A stretch of DNA of 64,000 nt from Polyporus tsugae (Eukaryota; Basidiomycota; Agaricomycetes; Polyporales; Polyporaceae). A program made the position numbers and the translations under genes. Positions 56,389 through 64,000 of this stretch are shown here, piece by piece. Under the pieces are notes generated by a model. That model made no database searches. It was not told the DNA's origin and worked only from the letters and a program-made list of their open reading frames with translations. The stretch is taken from contig JAHRBS010000010.1 of assembly GCA_024305745.1 (NCBI GenBank), positions 131,501-195,500 on the forward strand, given 5' to 3'. Position 1 is the stretch's first letter. The number at the start of each line of letters is the position of its first letter.

Positions 56389-57911
56389 TCAAATGTAGCC
56401 TAAGCCCTGCCCCGGGATCGGCGTATCCTCCGTCCCCTTCCGGTCCCTCCAGCTCTCGGCTCCCTGCCGGCAGTCACCCCACAATCAACCCGTCGGCCAC
56501 GACGTAACGTACATGATGAGCCGCAGAACGCACGCAGGAAGTCTAATAGAAGGACGGAGACGGACCTTGTACTGCGTGACCCGCTGTGCTCGCACCCTGC
56601 GCATCAGCCACTCCTCCGCCGTCACCCCCGGCTCGTACTTGCCCGGGGGTGCACTCGCGACGGCGGCGGCGATTTGCGCGCTCTCGTGAGCCAGGTGGCG
56701 GAGCGTGACGGTGTCGTTCGGGCGGGTGAAGAAGACGAGCGACCAGCGCTCGTGTTGCGCTTGGTCTTTCGGCGGGGGTCTGTCAATGCGGCGACCGTTA
56801 TGTTGTCAATTGGCGGCGTAGAATGTGAATGGGAAGGAAAGACGGACACGACGCGGTGGATGTTGGACCGGAGGATACCGCCGCTGAAGATGTTGAGCGC
56901 GTCGCCGATGTTGCAGATCGCGTGTCCTGGGAGAGGCTGCAGTTTGCGAGTCCGGGATGCATAAACGATTTTGGAGACATGTAACCATGGATATATGCTG
57001 CGCACCTTGACATAGAACCACCGGTCCGAGCCTGGTTGCAGAACCTGCAAGCCTCCGAGACGGTTATGGAGGAACGACTTGCGAAACAACGGCAGTAAGC
57101 ACAGAACGCCCTTCATCCCGGTGTGCAAGCACGTAACTCACCAGCGACCCGTAGTCCGTGTGCGCAGTCAGGAACAGCTTCTCCTCGGACCCCACGTGCG
57201 GCGGCGCGCGAATGACCCGCGCCGTGCACCCACTGTGCGCCTCCGGCTGATGGAAGCCAGCCAACGTGCCCTGAAGGAGCCCGAGCTTGTCGTTGAGGAC
57301 GTCGATGAGGAAGTGGTTGATCGCGAGCGACTTCTCGACGAACGGCTTGATCGTAGACTCCATCCGCGCGTTCACGGTCGAGGGGTACGTGCGCCGCGCA
57401 ATGACGGGCCACGCGAGGGCGTCGTCCTTGGATACGTTGACGAACTCGGTCACGTCGCGCGTGCCGCGCTCGTCCATGAACTGGACCCCGGCCGCTTTGT
57501 AGCTGTCATCGCGGGGTGAGGCTCGCTAGGGGGTACTTGAGGGGGGGGGGGGATAGTAGGACTCACCCGAAGGAGATACCCTGCTCTCCTTGCTCGAACT
57601 TGAGCTTCTCCTCGAGAGGGAGGGCGATCATCTCTCGGCCCATGTCGAACATCTCGCCGGCCTCGTCATCGACGCCATGGTTCTTCAAGCTGCATGCCAA
57701 CCGGCAGTGAGTGGGTCATGAACTTGACTGAAGTCGGATGGGGGCACGTAGGGAAGCGTGCGTACTACCAGAACCCCAGCTCCTTCGCAGCTTTCCAGAG
57801 CTTGTTGCCCTCAACTTCGTCGCCCGCTCTGAGTAGCTGGTAGTCTATCACCACGAGAGGATGGGTAGGGACGTCTTCTGGAAATTTGGGGAAGTTCGTT
57901 GGTCCGGGCAT
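56389..57911 (-). CDS. 2OG-Fe(II) oxygenase, copy F
   Basis: Seven exons: 57766-57911, 57567-57689, 57142-57502, 57006-57077, 56848-56936, 56566-56779, 56389-56463; 359 residues. Iron ligands are His204, Asp206 and His261; the RxS motif is Arg275/Ser277. The frame is intact. The last exon reads GAESWRDRKGTEDTPIPGQG, and a three-residue loss relative to D (PNL) is balanced by a gain near the end. Intron 1 and nearly all of exon 2 are identical to D, exon 3 is closer to E, and the promoter is unlike both. Confidence 0.93.
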
Positions 57912-59188
57912 GTTGTGAGCTCGAGAAAGGGGTAAGTACTTCCGTACTACTTCGTAGGCATAGCCGATAGGGCCCACAGACCTGCCACAGACCCTGGGAC
58001 TCCTCGCGGAACGCGGCTCACCGTGAACTCTCGTCTTGTAACGCTTGGGCTTTAAGGGGGTCGCGCTAATAACCGGATTTGCGCTCTTATCATAAGAAAG
58101 AACTCTGACAGAGCAATTGGGTCGCTCCCACTTACATGTGTGCATTATCATGGCTTCGGGGAAGGAAAATCGCTGGAACTTCAAGGAAGTCATGGTGAAT
58201 CGCAGACCACTGACCAGCAGTGGTGGCAAGGCACCCGGCCCGGGCAGGTCGCATGGTTTCCACGTGGACCGACAACCACACCCAGAGCACACCTTCAACA
58301 ACCTGCATCACTTGCACTCCTGTATCCTGTGGCTGGCGACGCACTACAGCCTCCAACAACTGACTGGCTTTCTTATAAATCATTGCGCAGATTTATGAAA
58401 TCACCCAGACCCCCAGTGTATGACATTGCAAGTAGTACGAAAACGCCACCGGGTCCGTGTCAGTCCGTATCAGGTCCGTACGTTCATTCTTTCACATCAT
58501 GTCCGATGTTGACTGCTTCGCCTTTTCTTCGGCTAGAATACCATGTTCTTGCAAGGCCGACGTTGGCTTCCTTGTTAGACCACGAATAACCGACTTTGAC
58601 TCAACCGTTGCTTACTTCTCCTTGCCTGCAAAGCAGGACTTCCAAGCTCGGTTGTCGCTCAGTGCGGTCGAGAACGCTCTCCGTCGAATCTGATCACATG
58701 TCGTATGACTCTGAGGAATGTTCGGATGGACAAAGGTGCGCTTTGATGCTGCGTTTGACATGAGAAATGAGAGCCAGATAGGCCAGATGACGTACGATTA
58801 GATGACACATCGACGGTGTCTTTCTACCATGAATGGCATTTAACCCGCCACGACGCTGTAGAATGGATTACCGTAGCCGGCTCCCGAGTCCATCTTCTGC
58901 CCAGCGTACGAAGTCCAACTCGGAGCAGAAATCGGCGTAACAATGCTCTGGGCGCTCACTCGCGTGAGTAACTCAGTCCCAATTGCCGACACCCAACCTC
59001 GTGATGTCATGGTGGTGGCAGTCGGAACTGTACCATGGGAAAGAAGCAATGGTCGCGCGAAGCATGTGGGGTTCTCGTGTTATGGAATGGGCGATTTTCG
59101 TAAGTCCCGGCGGTATAAAACAGGGGCTCATCGGTGGACAATCCCATCACTCCAGCTCCAACTCTTACTCCATCGAACACATACCACC
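57912..59188. other. Divergent intergenic region between copies F and G
   Basis: No gene recognised. The two flanking oxygenases are transcribed away from each other, so both promoters should lie here. Only the first ~100 bases resemble the 5' flanks of D and E. Confidence 0.5.
59114..59120 (+). promoter_or_regulatory. TATA box of oxygenase copy G
   Basis: TATAAAA, 75 bases upstream of the ATG at 59189. Confidence 0.65.
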
Positions 59189-60635
59189 ATGCCAGGACTG
59201 CTCACCCTCCCACCATTCCCCGAGGACGTCCCGACGCACCCGCTGCTCGTCGTCGACTACCAGCTGATCGAGAAGCGCGATGAGGCGGAGATAGACAAGC
59301 TCTGGAAGGCCGCGACCGAGCTTGGCTTCTGGTAGTAAGTGCACGTTATCTCTCATCCTCCCACGAGCGGAAGCTGACAACGCTCGTTCCATTTCCCCCC
59401 AGCTTGAAGAACCATGGTGCGGATGAGGCCGCCAACGAGATGTTCGACATGGGCGCGGAGACGATGCGCCTCCCGCTCGACGAGAAAATGAAGTACGAGC
59501 AAGGCGACGCCGGGATCTCGTTCGGGCACGTTTACTCCTTCCTATTTCCGCACTCGCAGTCTGCAGTCTCGCTGAGCATTGCGCGCAGATACAAAGCCGC
59601 TGGCGCGAACGCGACAGACGAGACCGGCGCGCTCGACACGGTCGAGTTCATCAACGTCTCCAAGGACGACGCGCTCGCCTGGCCGGGCAAGGTCCACCGC
59701 GACTACCCGTCGACTGTCAACGCGCGGATGGAGTCCACCATCAAGCCGTTCGTCGAGAAGTCGCTCGCCGTGAACAACACGCTCCTGGCTGTTCTGAACG
59801 ACAGGCTCGGGCTCCCGGAAGGCGCGCTTGCCCGCCGCCACCCGCGCGAGGAGCCAAGCGGGAGCGAGTCGCGCTGCATCAAGAACCCGCCGCGCCCGAA
59901 CGGCATGTCTGAGGACCAGGCCGCGCTTGGGGCGCACACCGACTTCGGCTCTCTGGTAGGTCGCGGCGCTCGAACTTCCGAGCGAGGGACATTGCCTGAC
60001 TTAATGGTAATGGTTTGCAGTCGTTCTTGCATAACCGCCTCGGCGGTCTCCAGGTGATGGTGCCGGGCACGAACCAGTGGCAGTACATCAGGGTGCGATC
60101 CGCAACATCTTTTCGATTCGAATTGGTGCAACGACGCTGAATACGGCACCGTACAGCCTATCCCCGGACATGCGATCTGCAACATCGGAGACGCCCTGGC
60201 GATCTTCAGCGGCGGCATCCTCCGCTCAAACCTCCACCGCGTCGTGTGAGATTTATTTATTACTTGGTTTCTGGGCCGCCCCACCTCCCGCTAACTCGAG
60301 CATGGACATAGCCCTCCCCCGAAAGAACAAGGCAAGTTCGAGCGCTGGTCCCTCGTCTTCTTCACGCGGCCCGGCAACTCCATTCTCCTCCGTGCCCTAT
60401 CCGACGAGAGCTCCATCATCGCCGAGGCGGTCGCGAAGCTGCCCGAAGACAAGTACAACACCGGCTCGACCTCTCTCGACTGGTTCACGCGCCGTATCAA
60501 GAACCAGCGGATCAAGAACAGAACGGTATGTTGTCGCACTTTCTCATGAGTACTAGACAGCCGCTCATCGTTTCATAGGGCCCGGAGACCTGGAAGGCCA
60601 GCCGTGGCACCGAGCATCGTCCTACGGCGGCCTAG
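59189..60635 (+). CDS. 2OG-Fe(II) oxygenase, copy G
   Basis: The only plus-strand copy. Exons 59189-59334, 59403-59525, 59589-59955, 60021-60092, 60157-60245, 60312-60525, 60579-60635; 355 residues. Phases are as in A-F, but exon 3 is two codons longer. Iron ligands are His206, Asp208 (AHTDFGSL) and His263 (SNLHRVV); the RxS motif is Arg277/Ser279. The exon 2/exon 3 junction restores SFG-YKAAG only if the donor is GC (GG|GCACGT), so intron 2 appears to be a rare GC-AG intron. The C terminus is GPETWKASRGTEHRPTAA. It is diverged from D-F and close in age to A. The substrate is unknown. Confidence 0.92.
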
Positions 60636-60772
60636 GACGATCACAGTCATACAACAACACGGCACGGACAGTAGGAAACGAAAGGAAGCGGAAGTGTACA
60701 AGTATGTCGCGCGAAGAGCGCCCCCTCGTTTATCTTGAATACATCGCGAGTTATCCGCATCCGTCACTGTCC

Positions 60773-62259
60773 CTATTTCTGCGCATCTGACCCTGACCCG
60801 ACCTGGACCGTAACCGTCCCCCGCTTCCAGTGGACCTGCAGAGTAAACTGCACGCGGTCCGCAGAAGGGACAGCCTCGCGCAAGGCAGCGCACATGGCGT
60901 CCACGTCCATATCCTCGGCGTACACCTCTGCGGGCAACGGCCCTTCGTCACCCCTCAGTTCCAACGGGACTCGGTCGAAGTCGACGTACAAAGCGACGGA
61001 CTCGAGCGCCGAAAACGCCCGCAGCATATCCGTGACGGCGTCCTAGGAACGAAAACAAACCAAGTGCGCGATCAGCCCCAAGTAGTCCCGGGCTACATAG
61101 CATCGACAAGTCGAACGCTTCTCACCAAGACGTCACCCAGGTCTAAGTCATACCCGTGTACCGCGTATTCGTCGCGGTTGATCTCGAGTGTCAGGCTCAA
61201 CACCTCGAGCGTGGCCCCACACCCCTCCGCGAACGCCCGAGTGAAGTCCTCGTCAAGGAAGAGCGAGAACTCGTAGAAGGAGATGTCGAGCTGCGTCGCG
61301 CGCGCAGTACAAAGCACGTCGCGGAGCATGTCCGGCGTGCTGACGTCGCAGTCGTCGCAGAGCCGCAGGACCCGCACGGGGCACGGCAGCCCGAGCAGCC
61401 ACAGCATGAGGAGCGTCCCCTCGAACGTGTCCAGCGCCCCCCAGCACCCGCGCTCGCGCAGCTGCGCTATGTTCCCCGCGCGGACCTCGGCAACCCCGCC
61501 CGCCACGTCCGCCTCGTACGTTCCGTCCTCGGCGATGATAAGCTTTTTGAGGTTGGGGAACGCGCGGACGTAGTGCCAGGTGATGATGGGAGAGACGGGC
61601 TCCTCCAGGCGCAAGGCCGACAAGAGTGGATACTGCGGAGCACCGTCTTGAGGGTCCGCCGTCGCACCACCCACCACGACGTCCAGGTCACGAAGACTGG
61701 AGGAGAACTGCCGGAGGAACATGATGGCGTCCCCGTCGGCCCCGCTCGTCAATCGATCGACACTGTCGTCCCACATTGTGATTTCCGCTGTCTTGAGCCT
61801 CGATTGCATCGATTTCAGCATCTTGCGTGACAGTTTTCCGACGCTCCCGAGGTTAACGTCCTCGATGCTGGTCAGTCTGGCAATCGCCCGGGACAAGGGA
61901 GGATGGGCGGAGAGAAGCGGCTCCAAGTAATAGATACTGAGTTTCGTAAGCTGAGAGATAGAGGTGAGAGGGTTGATTATCTGCGTGAGCTGTTCGGCGA
62001 CCGATTTAGAGGGTTTTTTGAGATCGAGATCGAGAGTGCGCAAGGAACGCATTCGCGAGCCTCCGTCCGCTTTCATGAACCGAACAAAGGATTCCACACG
62101 GTTTTCCGTATTGAGCGTGAAGGCCATAGATTTGAGAAACTGCCTTCCGCCTTCCCTGTAGAGCACTTGACACGTTGACATCAACGCCAGTTTCGTCTCC
62201 TTGGGTGCCAGGGAGAAAATCAGTAACAGGACGTCAATGTTGAGCACTGTCCCGTTCAT
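60773..62259 (-). CDS. F-box/LRR-like protein
   Basis: Two exons, 61126-62259 and 60773-61042, joined in phase 0 over an 83-bp intron (GTGAGA...CCTAG); 467 residues. I start at ATG 62259 (MNGTVLNIDVLLLIF); the frame is open upstream but has no other ATG. Residues 1-45 look like an F-box (NIDVLLLIFSLAPKETKLAL, then CQVLYREGGRQFLKS). Leucine-rich segments follow (MRSLRTLDLDL, LTKLSIYYLEPL, FPNLKKLIIAEDG, PVRVLRLCDDCDV, LEVLSLTLEIN). Exon 2 ends VHWKRGTVTVQVGSG. It is a family member of the gene at 31.7 kb. It may act as an SCF ubiquitin-ligase adaptor, on family grounds only. It is tail-to-tail with oxygenase copy G, 137 bases apart. Confidence 0.85.
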
Positions 62260-62864
62260 CTGCGATCGGTCCAGAATGTCCGATGAATTCGTATAACTTG
62301 GATTCAGATTGAGAGATAACTCAGTACTCACCCCTTGTCTCGGAAGTTGTGGTGGTGATGATGGGACGCTAGAGATTTGCAACTTGAAGGACCCGCCGTG
62401 GAGTGCTTATATGGGAACTGCGAAGTCACAATGGCATAGAGTGCTTTGTTCAATCACTCGTTGAAAATTGAGATAGACGAGCTTTACCAAGACGCTGTCG
62501 CAGAGAAGGTGAGGATGAAACACGAGTAAAGGAGGATTGACCTGACACAATAAGCCAATGAGCGTGTGAATTTCCGGACTTTAAGCTTTACTAGCCGCCG
62601 CTTGTCCACGTTGACTATGAGCCCTCGAAATTAATGCATTAAAGGTGCGTATGCTACGTTCTGCAACGTTGGAACCTCTTCCATTGAATTCAGGGCCAAG
62701 GACCCGGGCTGCGATGAGGTTTTTCACATGAAGTTGCGCATAAAATTAAGGCCAAGTGAGACAATTGCAATTGTAGTAACCTGCACTCGGCGGTGAATAC
62801 TACTAACACATACTCACACTGCAGACGGCGTTCCTCTTCGTAGTTATAGAGTGGTAGGCTTCAT
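62260..62864. other. Intergenic stretch before the duplicated block
   Basis: Presumed promoter region of the F-box-like gene. No gene recognised. It ends where similarity to the 60.5-kb region begins. Confidence 0.5.
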
Positions 62865-62990
62865 GCGCTGGATCAAGAACAGCACAGTATGTTGTCGCAG
62901 TGCCTCACTAAGTAGGTGACGCAGGCTTATCGACGTTGTGTGGTAGGGTCCGGAGACATAGAGGGCCAGCCGTGGCACCAAGCATCGCCC
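62865..62990 (+). pseudogene. Dead 3' end of an oxygenase gene (copy of G exon 6 end and exon 7)
   Basis: The words ggatcaagaacag and cagtatgttgtcgca match the end of exon 6 and the donor of copy G. Further on, tagggtccggagac and gggccagccgtggcacc match exon 7. The Trp codon of ETWKAS is TAG here, and no upstream exons exist. It is a fragment carried by a local duplication. Confidence 0.75.
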
Positions 62991-63179
62991 TACTTAGTAC
63001 TGCGGCCTAGGACGATCACAGTCATACAACTTGGACACGGCATGGACAGTAGGAAACGAAAGGAAACGGAAGTGTACAAGTATGTCGCGCGAAGAGCGTC
63101 CCCATGTGTCTATCTTGAATACATCGTGAGTTGTCCACATCCATCACATTTCCTATCCCTGTGCCCTGACCCTATTTCG

Positions 63180-64000
63180 ACCGCAACCGTCCCCCGTTTC
63201 CAGTGGTCCTTCAGGGCGACCTGTACACGCTTCGCGCAAGGGACAGCCTCGCGTAAGGCAGCGCAAACCGCGTTCACGTCTATATCATCGCCATCCACCT
63301 CTAGGGGCAACGGCTTCCCCCCCACGCTTCCGATCTGCAGTGGCCACTGCACCGGCTTCGGCGACTCCGAAGTCAACGTACAAAGCGACGGACTCGAGGG
63401 ACCGGGAAAGGCACACGACGGCATGTTCACGACGGCATCCTGGAAAACGAAAGCAAAACGCGCGCACCAAATCAGCCCGCTGGTAGTACTGCGAGTTTGT
63501 GGCCGAGCGTTCACCAAGACGTCGCACAGGTCCCCATGTCCCGTAACTTATACGCGTGCGGGCTGATCTCGAGCATCAATCCGAGCTCCCTAATCGTCGC
63601 CCCGCCCCCCCTTCACGAGCGCAACAGCGACCTCGAGCTCGTCGTCGAGGAGCGTGTAATGGTGAAAGGTGACATCGAGCCGCGTCGTGCGGGCGGGCAG
63701 CAATGCGTCGGAGAGCATGTCCGGGGGGGGATGTCCTCGACCTCGCCGTCGTCGTAGACCTCGAGATGACGAGCCGCCAGAGCATCACGATCGCCCCTTC
63801 GAACGCGTCAAGCGACTCCCAACACCCGTGCTCGCGCAGCTGCGTCCTGTTCCGCATGCGGAACTCGGGGAGGCCGTTGTCCGAGTCCTCTATCTCTTCC
63901 GTATCAGGCCCGGTTATCGTGAGCTCCGTGAGGTTGGAGAACACCTGGACGTAGTGCCAGGTGGTGGGAGAAGCGGACACCTGCAGAGTCAGGGCGGAGA
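63180..64000 (-). pseudogene. Decayed tandem copy of the F-box/LRR-like gene (runs off the window)
   Basis: From the right edge the minus strand reads TTWHYVQVFSNLTELTI and later REHGCWESLDAFEGAIVMLW, matching TWHYVRAFPNLKKLII and RERGCWGALDTFEGTLLMLW of the gene at 60.8-62.3 kb. After MLWRLV the frame shifts. Exon 2 starts DAVVNMP but carries a net +5-base change before LESVALYVDF, and the original stop is lost beyond VEIGSG. The end of exon 2 (VNAVCAALREAVP, DHWKRGTVAVE) is still recognisable. It is therefore a frameshifted pseudogene; its 5' part lies outside the window. Confidence 0.85.

Noticed and set aside
1..64000. tRNA, rRNA and CRISPR features
   Set aside because: No cloverleaf with a matching GGTTCRA arm, no rRNA sequence and no regularly spaced direct repeats were found by eye.

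Overview
The window reads as nuclear DNA of a filamentous basidiomycete, most likely an Agaricomycete (inference). The genes have many short spliceosomal introns of about 50-90 bp with GT...AG ends. The families are typical of mushroom-forming fungi: IPNS/clavaminate-synthase-like 2OG-Fe(II) oxygenases, F-box/LRR-type proteins, a Tf1/sushi-type chromovirus and a CIA1 WD40 protein. There are no prokaryotic operons, tRNA or rRNA genes, or CRISPR arrays that I can see.

Layout. 1-12.3 kb: GC-rich, full of microsatellites, no intact gene recognised; one decayed helicase fragment near 3.8-4.0 kb, cut at a CAGGCCT-type repeat. 12.3-19.5 kb: a complete Ty3/gypsy chromovirus on the minus strand with two 194-bp LTRs differing at one site, a 5-bp target duplication (CGACG), four successive open frames and an 11-nt self-priming signal. 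19.5-25.7 kb: no recognisable gene. 25.7-27.0 kb: a two-finger C2H2 protein gene (minus). 27.0-31.6 kb: nothing recognised. 31.7-33.1 kb: an F-box/LRR-like gene (plus).

33.4-60.6 kb is dominated by seven apparently intact paralogous 2OG-Fe(II) oxygenase genes, called A-G here (A-F minus, G plus). All seven share a seven-exon structure with the same intron phases and the same HxD...H...RxS active-site layout. B/C are a head-to-tail tandem duplication. D/E/F belong to larger segmental duplications, and their similarity is mosaic, which suggests gene conversion. Between the copies lie a single-pass membrane protein gene (40.9-42.2 kb), a CIA1 homologue carrying an in-frame TAG (45.2-46.5 kb), two unrecognised multi-exon genes (47.3-48.5 kb minus; 49.1-50.3 kb plus) and a small secreted His/Pro/Ser/Gly repeat protein gene (54.9-55.3 kb).

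60.8-64.0 kb: an F-box/LRR-like gene (minus) and a decayed tandem copy of it. The copied block also carries the dead 3' end of an oxygenase gene, so one breakpoint lies inside the oxygenase.

The parts do not form an obvious pathway. The oxygenase array is an expanded, recombining family with no visible metabolite backbone gene. The most unusual object is the retrotransposon: its roughly 0.8-kb leader contains no ATG in any frame, yet it holds a 212-codon open frame ahead of two gag-side frames and pol. Gene models were built by hand from splice signals and paralogue comparison; no search or alignment program was run.
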